From Enterococcus hulanensis (GTDB lineage: Bacteria > Bacillota > Bacilli > Lactobacillales > Enterococcaceae): 64,000 bases of DNA. The stretch spans positions 1 through 64,000 of the forward strand of contig NZ_BJED01000010.1 in assembly GCF_005405485.1 (NCBI RefSeq), read 5' to 3'. Within the stretch, counting starts at the first letter, position 1. Each line of letters starts with the position of its first letter. The position numbers were made by a program, and so were the translations under genes. This document shows, piece after piece, positions 1 through 6,649 of the stretch. The notes beneath the pieces are model-generated. The model was not told the DNA's origin. It searched no databases and worked only from the letters and a program-made list of their open reading frames with translations.

Positions 1-77
1 TCGAACACAGAAGTTAAGCTTCTTAGCGCCGATTGTAGTGAGGGGTTGCCCCTTGTGAGATTAGGACGTCGCCACGC
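1..77 (+). rRNA. rrf: 5S ribosomal RNA, 3' part (cut by window start)
   Basis: The first bases carry the highly conserved 5S core (CGAACACAGAAGTTAAGC, then TTAGCGCCGAT) and the conserved GGGGTTGCCCC and GAGATTAGGACG segments, ending near GCCACGC. The 5' part, and presumably the rest of an rRNA operon, lies outside the window. A terminator follows directly, so this is the end of the rRNA transcript. The exact 3' end is placed by analogy with other Firmicutes 5S genes. Confidence 0.95.
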
Positions 78-82
78 AATTG

Positions 83-113
83 GACTATTCACGATGTGAA
101 TAGTCTTTTTTAT
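83..113 (+). terminator. Rho-independent terminator of the rRNA operon
   Basis: A perfect 10-bp stem (GACTATTCAC / GTGAATAGTC) with a 3-base loop is followed by a T-rich run. It sits a few bases after the 5S rRNA end. Confidence 0.9.
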
Positions 114-141
114 ATTGATTATCTATGAATTCCGGTTCTTA

Positions 142-183
142 AGTTATCACAATGCTGTAAGGTGTTGATGATAACTTTTTTTA
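142..183 (+). terminator. Second terminator-like hairpin after 5S
   Basis: An 8-bp stem (AGTTATCA / TGATAACT) with a loop of about 19 bases is followed by eight T residues. It is probably a back-up terminator insulating the rnfC-like gene from rRNA read-through. The long loop makes it weaker than the first hairpin. Confidence 0.6.
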
Positions 184-277
184 TTATCTATTTTAGTGAT
201 TTAAAAAATAGTATATTATTTTTAGCTAAAAAGTGTTCATGTTATACTAAAATTACGAAGAATATTGGAGGAATGTG

Positions 278-1591
278 ATGGGTAAGCGAGTGTTTAAGGG
301 AGGAATTGATCTTCATCAGGATTCTGCTCTTCATTTGAGAGGTATCAATAATTATAAAAATGTGGAAAGTATTCATCCTAAAAAGGTTTATATTCCAGTT
401 CAGCAGCATATCGGTGAGGTTGCTGAGGTAATCGTGACTGTAGGTGAAGAGGTTTTTTTAGGGCAACCTATTGCAAAAATAGGTGATGGATTGGGAGCGA
501 ATGTTCACGCAAGTATTTCTGGAAAGATTATTGCAATAGAGGAAATTGATCAAGGACAAGGTAGGGAAATGACTTGTGTGGTCATTGAAAATGATTTCCG
601 TGAGCAGCCTCGTGAAGTACACCATGAAACGATTGATGAACTGACACCGGAAATAATTGTCGAACGAGTAGAAGCTGCTGGAGTAGTAGGGTTAGGCGGT
701 GCGACATTTCCTAGTCATGTAAAATTAAATCCTAAAGAAAAGATTCATACGTGCATTTTTAATGGTGCAGAATGTGAACCACTATTGATGGCTGATGCAG
801 CATTAATGGTCACTCAAGGTGAAAAGTTATTCAGGGGTTGTGAGTTGGTTCTAAAAGCAGTAGAAGCAAAAGAAGGAATTATTGCCATTGAAGATGATAA
901 ACAAGAAGCAATTGATGCCATACGGAATTTATGTCAAGATAGCCTAAATATTTCAGTGATTGAGGTTCCTTCAGTCTATCCTCAGGGAAGTACCGAGATG
1001 CTTTTTAAAACAATTACTGGGAAAGAAGCTCCTGCTACAGGATCAACAAGAGATTTGGGTTATTTGATTATTAATGTAGCGACGACAGTGGCAGTTTTTG
1101 AAGCAATTGATCCAGGAATTCCTTTGAGTCATCGAATCTGTTCAGTTGTTGGAGATGTTAAAACGCAAAAGAATGTTTATTTTCCGATTGGAACTTCTAT
1201 TGAGGATATGATTGATTTTTGTAATGGTTTTGATGGAAAACCATCGAAAATTATTACAGGTGGTTTTATGATGGGAAAAACTGTGGATACTATGGCAGCC
1301 TCTTTGACGAAATCTGCAAATGGTCTAATCGTCATTAACGAGACACATGACCAGGATAGTACACCTAGTGCATGTATTATGTGTGCACGCTGTGTAGAAG
1401 TTTGTCCGATTGGCCTTTTGCCTCATCAACTTGAGAAAAATTATTTGAAGGAAAATTGGAAACGACTAGAAAAACTATATGTGGATAGTTGTATTAATTG
1501 TGGCTGCTGTACGTATATTTGTCCTGCTCGGCGTCATTTAGCTGAACATATCGTTGCTGGACAGCAAATGATTAAAGAGAGGCAGGGGTAG
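278..1591 (+). CDS. RnfC-like iron-sulfur/NADH-binding electron transport protein
   Basis: Resembles RnfC, the soluble NADH-side subunit of the Rnf ferredoxin:NAD+ oxidoreductase. Visible are an N-terminal barrel-sandwich segment (QQHIGEV...VGEEVFLGQPIAKIGDG), the Gly-rich nucleotide/flavin segment GLGGATFPSHVKL near residue 140, an SLBB-like middle part, and two [4Fe-4S] motifs, CxxCxxCxxxCP near residues 366-377 and CINCGCCTYICP near 405-416. Length (437 aa) is near the short end for RnfC. ATG 278 is preferred: GGAGG at 267-271 lies 6 bases upstream, whereas GTG 275 is too close. The stop is 4 bases before the rnfD-like gene, so the two form an operon. The other Rnf subunits (A, B, E, G) are not nearby. 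Confidence 0.85.
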   Translation: MGKRVFKGGIDLHQDSALHLRGINNYKNVESIHPKKVYIPVQQHIGEVAEVIVTVGEEVFLGQPIAKIGDGLGANVHASISGKIIAIEEIDQGQGREMTCVVIENDFREQPREVHHETIDELTPEIIVERVEAAGVVGLGGATFPSHVKLNPKEKIHTCIFNGAECEPLLMADAALMVTQGEKLFRGCELVLKAVEAKEGIIAIEDDKQEAIDAIRNLCQDSLNISVIEVPSVYPQGSTEMLFKTITGKEAPATGSTRDLGYLIINVATTVAVFEAIDPGIPLSHRICSVVGDVKTQKNVYFPIGTSIEDMIDFCNGFDGKPSKIITGGFMMGKTVDTMAASLTKSANGLIVINETHDQDSTPSACIMCARCVEVCPIGLLPHQLEKNYLKENWKRLEKLYVDSCINCGCCTYICPARRHLAEHIVAGQQMIKERQG

Positions 1592-1595
1592 TGTT

Positions 1596-2582
1596 ATGGT
1601 TGAAAAACGTTCTTTTGAGACAGTCCGAAGCGAAGATTATCCCATGATGGAAGCTTCACCTCATTTGTTGTTCCCTGAAAAAACGGATCGAATTATGCAA
1701 TTGGTATTATTGGCATTGTTACCCAGTGTGTTAGTCTCGATTATTTTCTTTGGTATTCGTTCGCTGCTACTATATATTATCGCAGTAGGCACCTGTTTAT
1801 TTTGTGAATTTCTATGGTTTAAGCTTCGTAAAAATACGATTCCTAAAGATTTTTCGGCAGCTGTGACGGGAGTTTTATTAGCGATGAGCTTGCCGGCAAG
1901 CGTCCCTTTGTGGTATCCCGCTTTAGGGGGAGCAATCGGAATTATTGTAGCAAAGGAATTGTTTGGTGGAATTGGTCGGAATTTGTTGAATCCAGCTTTA
2001 ACAGGTCGAGCTGTTTTAAGGTTGATTTTTGTCAAAGAAATGTCGGCCAATGTACAACCGCATCCTTTCTTTTCAACTAACGGATTAGATGTCGTGTCTT
2101 CAGCGACCCCTTTAACGAAAGTAGAGGCAGGGGAATCACTAAACTCAAGTCAAATAGTAGATAGTTTGACTGGCATGATCGCTGGAAAAAATGGTGAAAC
2201 AATGGCTATACTTTTATTTTTAGGTGGTTTGTTTTTACTATATAAAAAGGTAATTACATGGCACATTCCATTTTGTATGCTCGGAACAATTGCTGTAATA
2301 GCTTTATTATTAGGAAAAGGTGATCCTACGATTGTTTTTGCTCATGTTTTTGGCGGAGCTACGATGTTAGGCGCATTTTTTATGGCAACCGATTATAGCA
2401 CATCGCCTACAACACCAAGAGGTGAAATTATTTATGGGATTTGCTGCGGATTATTATTAATGGCTTGGCGGGAATTTAGCTCGATGCCTGAGGGGATGAC
2501 GTTCATTTTGTTAATTATGAACTGTTTCGTTCCGCTGATAGATCATCTTATTATACCAAGAGTCTATGGAGTAGAAAACTAG
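1596..2582 (+). CDS. RnfD/NqrB-like flavinylated membrane subunit
   Basis: A polytopic membrane protein of 328 aa with the RnfD/NqrB family layout. The N-terminus has the SPHLLFPEKTDRIM segment (family S/PHxxxxxS/T), then many hydrophobic helices, GRNLLNPALTGRAVL, and the flavinylation-type motif DVVSSATPLT. Its Thr171 is the expected site of covalent FMN attachment by an ApbE-type transferase. A second conserved segment, ATDYSTSPTTPRG, lies near residue 265. The start is supported by AGGGGT a few bases upstream. Paired with the RnfC-like protein it could pass electrons from NADH to a membrane or extracytosolic flavin. No apbE gene is in the window. Confidence 0.85.
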   Translation: MVEKRSFETVRSEDYPMMEASPHLLFPEKTDRIMQLVLLALLPSVLVSIIFFGIRSLLLYIIAVGTCLFCEFLWFKLRKNTIPKDFSAAVTGVLLAMSLPASVPLWYPALGGAIGIIVAKELFGGIGRNLLNPALTGRAVLRLIFVKEMSANVQPHPFFSTNGLDVVSSATPLTKVEAGESLNSSQIVDSLTGMIAGKNGETMAILLFLGGLFLLYKKVITWHIPFCMLGTIAVIALLLGKGDPTIVFAHVFGGATMLGAFFMATDYSTSPTTPRGEIIYGICCGLLLMAWREFSSMPEGMTFILLIMNCFVPLIDHLIIPRVYGVEN

Positions 2583-2730
2583 CAATTATTTTCTGTAAAA
2601 AGTGGACGTCCTTTCATACTAGTGATAAAGTGGTAAAGATATTGGTAGTTACCAGTTTATTTAATAGAATTTTTTTGAAAATCAAGTAACGGAAGATTTT
2701 CAATTTTTATGATAGAGAGGATTGTTTTAT

Positions 2731-3291
2731 TTGCTTTACGTAGCTAGACACGGAGAGACCGAGTGGAATAGGAAAGGAATTATTTCGGGGAGAAGCGACA
2801 TTGCTTTGTCGCAGGTGGGATATGAGCAGGCAGCTATTTTATCAGAGGAAGCAGCTAAGCTTGAATCACCCATAACCGGAATCATTCACTCGCCGTTGGT
2901 AAGGGCAAGAGAAACGGCAAGAATTGTAGCTGAAAATAATGATTTGCCAATGAGCATGGATCCCCGTTTGATTGAATTAGATTATGGTGATTACGATGGA
3001 ACAAGCGATGAACAAGAAGGATATTTGAAAATTCGGACTCAATTTGCAGTACGTTATCCGAATGGTGAATCGTTGATGGATGTTTATGCTCGAATAGTAC
3101 CGTTGTTGGAAGAGTTGGAGCAAGATGAAGATCAGACCTATCTATTAGTTTGTCATAATTCAGTGATACGTGCGATCAAAAATTATTTTGAGCCGTTGGA
3201 AAATAAAAAGGTCTTTGACTATCGAACACCAAATGCAAAATTGATTGCATTTGAATGGAAAAAAGCAGTTTCGAATATCAAGAGTGCTTAA
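2731..3291 (+). CDS. Histidine phosphatase (phosphoglycerate mutase-like) family protein
   Basis: The N-terminus LYVARHGETEWN is the classical RHG phosphohistidine motif of the branch-1 histidine phosphatase superfamily. SPLVRARETA near residue 55 supplies the second Arg, LIELDYGDYDG the conserved acid, and VCHNSVIRA the C-terminal catalytic His (usually GH; here CH). About 186 aa, the size of cofactor-independent broad-specificity phosphatases (PhoE/GpmB/CobC-like); the substrate cannot be told. Two TTG starts are possible: 2722 is only one base after GAGAGG, whereas 2731 has a spacing of about 10 and is chosen. It stands alone and is convergent with the downstream dehydrogenase. Confidence 0.85.
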   Translation: MLYVARHGETEWNRKGIISGRSDIALSQVGYEQAAILSEEAAKLESPITGIIHSPLVRARETARIVAENNDLPMSMDPRLIELDYGDYDGTSDEQEGYLKIRTQFAVRYPNGESLMDVYARIVPLLEELEQDEDQTYLLVCHNSVIRAIKNYFEPLENKKVFDYRTPNAKLIAFEWKKAVSNIKSA

Positions 3292-3294
3292 AAA

Positions 3295-3343
3295 TATCGA
3301 CTCCCAGAAGTTAGATTTTTGGTCTAACTTTCGGGGGTCGATA
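3295..3343. terminator. Terminator-like hairpin between convergent genes
   Basis: A long stem starting TATCGACTCCC / GGGGGTCGATA with an inner AGTTAGA / TCTAACT helix lies between the phosphatase stop and the convergent dehydrogenase stop. No T run follows immediately on the plus strand, so function as a bidirectional terminator is inferred. Confidence 0.6.
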
Positions 3344-3359
3344 GACTTTGTCCGGTTTT

Positions 3360-4265
3360 TTATATTGTTGCATGCATCGCATGAATTGTTTGAATCGTGC
3401 GTTGCCATTTTTCTTGTTCCACATCTGAAAGACTGAGAGGAAATTGTTCAGTGATACCTTGTTGTGAAACCTTCGCAGGAGAGCCCACGTAGCAGCTTTC
3501 AGAGAGGTGATAATGACTAACAGGCACTACGAGATGATTATTATTTAAAATAGCTTCAGCGATGCGTGCGGCTTGAATTGCGATACCATAAGAAGTATAA
3601 CCTTTGCCTCTGAATGTGACCCAGCCGCCATCACGAGCAGCTTCATCTAAAGCGGTAAGCTGTTCTTTAGTCAAAGTATCAGTGATTGGGACACCACCGA
3701 TTCGAACACTGGACCATGCCACAAATTGGCTTTCACCATGTTCACCGATTACATATCCATCAATAGCTGAAGGGTGGACATTTAGACTGCGACTAACAGC
3801 ATGTTTCATTCGACCGGTATCTAATGAGGTTCCAGTTCCAAAGACACGTTCACGCGGAAAACCTGTAAGTTCCTGCAGATATTGAGTAATTACATCACAA
3901 GGATTAGTAATATTCAATATAATCCCCTTAAATCCAGATTCCGTGATTTTTGGAGCCCATTCTTCAACAATCGTTTTAGTTAAGTTCAATTCTGCAAAAC
4001 GATCAGGGTTTCCTTCAAAAATTGAAATATCACCTGCAGCAAAAATAATTACATCAGTATCTTTCAACTCTGTCAAATTAGGTTCGATCAAACGAACTTG
4101 ATGAGTTTGTTCCATTTGGCCGTCCATCAGATCATTCAGTTCTGCTCTAAGTATATTTTCCTTTGAGTCAAAGAGTACTAACTCATCAACTATATTTTTT
4201 GAAATCAAAGTGTAAGCTGTCGTGCTTCCAACATGGCCCACACCAATAATTGCGATTTTTCTCAA
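3360..4265 (-). CDS. L-2-hydroxyisocaproate / L-lactate dehydrogenase family protein
   Basis: NAD-dependent L-2-hydroxyacid dehydrogenase of the lactate/malate dehydrogenase family (301 aa). The Rossmann motif IAIIGVGHVGSTTAYTL is at the N-terminus. NITNPCDVIT, FGTGTSLDTGRMK and the catalytic GEHGESQFVAWS are clear. The C-terminal half (GKGYTSYGIA, GNPDRFAELN) resembles the L-HicDH of Weissella confusa more than glycolytic Ldh, so reduction of branched 2-oxo acids is likely and pyruvate is possible. ATG is the first residue of the conserved MRKIAIIG start, with an upstream purine-rich site. Monocistronic by spacing. Confidence 0.85.
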   Translation of the reverse strand: MRKIAIIGVGHVGSTTAYTLISKNIVDELVLFDSKENILRAELNDLMDGQMEQTHQVRLIEPNLTELKDTDVIIFAAGDISIFEGNPDRFAELNLTKTIVEEWAPKITESGFKGIILNITNPCDVITQYLQELTGFPRERVFGTGTSLDTGRMKHAVSRSLNVHPSAIDGYVIGEHGESQFVAWSSVRIGGVPITDTLTKEQLTALDEAARDGGWVTFRGKGYTSYGIAIQAARIAEAILNNNHLVVPVSHYHLSESCYVGSPAKVSQQGITEQFPLSLSDVEQEKWQRTIQTIHAMHATI

Positions 4266-4350
4266 TTACAACACGCCTCTCATAAAATTTCTTATTTTTA
4301 AAAGAATGCCCCTAACATGAGAAAAAGTCAATAGATTAATTAGTAAATGA

Positions 4351-4800
4351 TTAATTTGATGCTTTATCTTTCAAAATTTGATAAACACATTGGCAATCAG
4401 CCGAAGTTCCTCTCAGTTCATAATCGGCTAAGAAAGGAACACCAAATGCTTCACTATATTGCTTTGCTGTTAAGCAATATTGGTAGTTGAAGTTTTTGTT
4501 CCCGCTGCCGACAACGCCCAAACACTTCTTGTAATTATCTTCATATTCCAGATACTCACGCATAGCCTCCGTTAAAATTTCGGTATCACCATTATCTACA
4601 CCGTTGCCGCCCTCCAAATAGGTAGGGACAAAGGTGAAGAAGGGAGCAGATTCTATATCAAAAGGACTGTTTTCAGAAATTTCTTTAGCTGTAATCAAAG
4701 GATTTGTCGAATCCAGTTCATGTTGTTCTTCAGCATGAATCTCGAGACGTTTAACAAATGCTTTTGTATTTCCTGAGATTGATATATATAAAATATTCAT
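4351..4800 (-). CDS. nrdI: NrdI, flavodoxin-like activator of class Ib ribonucleotide reductase
   Basis: 149 aa with the NrdI flavodoxin fold: N-terminal ILYISISGNTKAFV (FMN phosphate loop), VPTYLEGGNGVDNGDTEIL in the middle, and VVGSGNKNFNYQYCLTAKQYSEAFGVP, the isoalloxazine-binding and NrdF-facing loop. NrdI supplies superoxide to assemble the Mn(III)2-Tyr cofactor of NrdF. The gene stands alone here with no nrdE, nrdF or nrdH beside it, so the reductase subunits must be elsewhere. AGGAGG-like bases lie just upstream of ATG 4800. Confidence 0.9.
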   Translation of the reverse strand: MNILYISISGNTKAFVKRLEIHAEEQHELDSTNPLITAKEISENSPFDIESAPFFTFVPTYLEGGNGVDNGDTEILTEAMREYLEYEDNYKKCLGVVGSGNKNFNYQYCLTAKQYSEAFGVPFLADYELRGTSADCQCVYQILKDKASN

Positions 4801-4888
4801 GACTTTTTTCCTCCTAGAACAATAATAGTAGTTCGATCTATCTCGAAAATTATAACACGAAAAAGGATTGACGAACGAATGTAAACGG

Positions 4889-4917
4889 TTGCGAAAAATC
4901 GTAAAATGTGGTATAAA
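4889..4917 (+). promoter_or_regulatory. Promoter of the structured RNA, with cre-like overlap
   Basis: TTGCGA (4889-4894), a 17-base spacer and TATAAA (4912-4917), preceded by TGTGG, form a credible sigma-A promoter that would start RNA near 4924. The stretch TGTAAACGGTTGCG (4880-4893) overlapping the -35 box is an imperfect match to the catabolite-responsive element (CcpA site). Carbon control is only a suggestion. Confidence 0.6.
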
Positions 4918-4924
4918 TGTAGGT

Positions 4925-5228
4925 GTAAGGGGTAGGTCCCTAGTGTTGTTAAATCGTACAACGGAAGTGAGCGGAAGCAGTGTTCATTTCAAAGTGAATG
5001 CCGAAAAGGCAGAAAGGAAGTAGGGATTTGAAGTCTCCTTACCAAGTTATTCTAATCTAGCGGGGAAGAGAAATGTAGACAGTAGAACCATTTCTCCACT
5101 TAATGGTGAGGCTTAAACGGAATTCAAGCACAAAAGACGTTTAAGACCTAGAAAAGGGTGTAAATATTCCAGAAATCTGGAATGAAGAAAAAACACTTAG
5201 CCATTAGACCTGCTAGATTATTTTTTTT
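4925..5228 (+). ncRNA. Candidate structured non-coding RNA, about 300 nt, family not recognised
   Basis: No credible ORF lies here, yet the stretch folds by eye into two multibranch domains. The 5' domain is closed by GTAAGG 4925-4930 / CCTTAC 5037-5042 and TCCCTA 4937-4942 / TAGGGA 5021-5026, with hairpins at 4945-4962 and 5000-5010. The 3' domain is closed by a 12-bp helix, 5053-5064 with 5209-5220 (one G-U), around three hairpins: GAGAAATG 5068-5075 / CATTTCTC 5089-5096, CTTAAACG 5112-5119 / CGTTTAAG 5138-5145, and ATTCCAGA 5166-5173 / TCTGGAAT 5176-5183. Eight T residues follow the closing helix directly. I see none of the signature motifs of RNase P, tmRNA or SRP RNA. Confidence 0.7.
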
Positions 5229-5232
5229 GCCT

Positions 5233-5261
5233 AAAAAAGCCAGCTGATCAGCTGGCTTTTT
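5233..5261. terminator. Bidirectional terminator (mvaS and the upstream RNA)
   Basis: A perfect 14-bp stem centred on GCCAGCTGATCAGCTGGC, flanked by A5 on one side and T5 on the other, works in both directions. It ends mvaS on the minus strand and backs up the RNA terminator on the plus strand. Confidence 0.9.
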
Positions 5262-5267
5262 CGACGT

Positions 5268-6419
5268 CTATTTGTTGTAATAGCGGATATCTCCACTAAT
5301 TTTATTGATTGCATAATTAGTTGGATCTGAGAAAGTATGGGTTTCCCCATCAGTTGGCATTTTTTTGTTGAACATTTCTTCGTATTCTTCAATCGACAAT
5401 TGTTGTCGCCCAGCAAGCAATGCTTGATTTCCTTCAATAGTTAAATACTTTTTGTAATCGTCCATCAAGGTCATAGAGAAAAATTCGCTGACTGCACCAG
5501 AACCGTAACTGAACAAACCGATACGATCTCCGGCAGCTAAATCCCCGTTATCTAATAATGACATCAATCCAAGATATAAAGAGCCAGTATATAGATTACC
5601 AACTTGTCGACTATAAACAACAGCTTCATCATAGCGGGCTTCCAGTCGTTGCTGCTCAGCTTCTGTCATTTCTGGGAAGATTGCTCGTAACGCTTTGCGT
5701 CCCATTTTCGTATAAGGCAGATGGAAAGTCAAGGCAGCGTAGTCAGTGCTGTCAGTTTGATTGACCTTCTTATTTTGTTCCCAGATACGGGTGAAAGAGT
5801 CAATATAGACTTGATTTGACATATGGCCATCTACCAATGGATAGTCATGTCCCGCTGGGCGCCAGAAATCATAAACGTCTTCTGAATAAAAGACGCTGTC
5901 GTTATTAAAGGATAGTAGGTGAGGGTTGCTAGTTATTAATATAGCAACAGCACCACAACCTTGCGTTGGTTCACCGCCAGTGCTTAATCCATATTTTGCG
6001 ATGTCAGCTGTGATAACTAAAACCTTACGATCTGGGTGTAATGTAACGTAGTCATTGGCTTGTTGCAAAGCGGCAGTACCGCCATAGCAAGCATGTTTTA
6101 TTTCAAATGAACGAGCAAAGGGTTGAATATCTAATAGTCCATGAATAATTACCGACGCAGATTTTGAAAAGTCGGTACTAGATTCTGTTCCGACGATTAC
6201 CATGTCAATGTCCTTTTTGTCTTCATCTGTAAGAATTTTTGCAGCAGCACTTGCTCCTAAAGTAACGATGTCTTGTGTCTCAGGAATAATTGCCATCTGA
6301 TCTTGCCCAAGACCAATGTGAAATTTGTTGGGGTCAGTCTCACGTGCATGTGCCAAGTCCGTCATATCAAGATAATAATTTGGTACGTGGAAACTGATTT
6401 TGTCAATCCCTATATTCAT
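5268..6419 (-). CDS. mvaS: Hydroxymethylglutaryl-CoA synthase (mevalonate pathway)
   Basis: Condenses acetyl-CoA with acetoacetyl-CoA to HMG-CoA, the second step toward mevalonate and isoprenoids. At 383 aa it has the same length as Enterococcus faecalis MvaS and strong similarity by eye. Catalytic residues fall where expected: Glu79 in VGTESS, Cys111 in FEIKHACYGG, His233 in FHLPYTKMG. GEPTQGCGAVA and YGSGAVSEFF are further family segments. The start ATG 6419 has a GGAGGAG site a few bases upstream. It is divergent from mvaE, which supplies the acetoacetyl-CoA and uses the HMG-CoA. Confidence 0.97.
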   Translation of the reverse strand: MNIGIDKISFHVPNYYLDMTDLAHARETDPNKFHIGLGQDQMAIIPETQDIVTLGASAAAKILTDEDKKDIDMVIVGTESSTDFSKSASVIIHGLLDIQPFARSFEIKHACYGGTAALQQANDYVTLHPDRKVLVITADIAKYGLSTGGEPTQGCGAVAILITSNPHLLSFNNDSVFYSEDVYDFWRPAGHDYPLVDGHMSNQVYIDSFTRIWEQNKKVNQTDSTDYAALTFHLPYTKMGRKALRAIFPEMTEAEQQRLEARYDEAVVYSRQVGNLYTGSLYLGLMSLLDNGDLAAGDRIGLFSYGSGAVSEFFSMTLMDDYKKYLTIEGNQALLAGRQQLSIEEYEEMFNKKMPTDGETHTFSDPTNYAINKISGDIRYYNK

Positions 6420-6649
6420 ATTGCTCCTCCTATTTCTTATTGATGAAATCTTTTCACAAAAAATGATTCCACCACGTATATCTTTCTACTGTATTACTAA
6501 AGTAATAAGCAGAGCAGACATCCTTTTCTTCCAAAGGTAAATATATCATAGAAAGGTCATAATTAGTTAAGTTTGAATCTTAAGAAATTATAAAACTATC
6601 TGTGCTATACTTACGTCTGATTTTTAATGAAAATATTGGAGGTGCACCC

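Noticed and set aside
3604-3885. A 93-codon plus-strand ORF inside the hydroxyacid dehydrogenase gene
   Set aside because: It is a shadow of the conserved minus-strand gene and has no ribosome site.
4925-5228. Structured RNA as RNase P RNA, tmRNA, SRP RNA or a riboswitch
   Set aside because: I see no GAGGAAAGTC / ACAGAA-GGCTTA pair (RNase P), no tag-peptide frame or tRNA-like ends (tmRNA), no SRP core, and no plus-strand gene follows the terminator, so a riboswitch in cis is unlikely. A GGCTTA alone occurs but without its partner.
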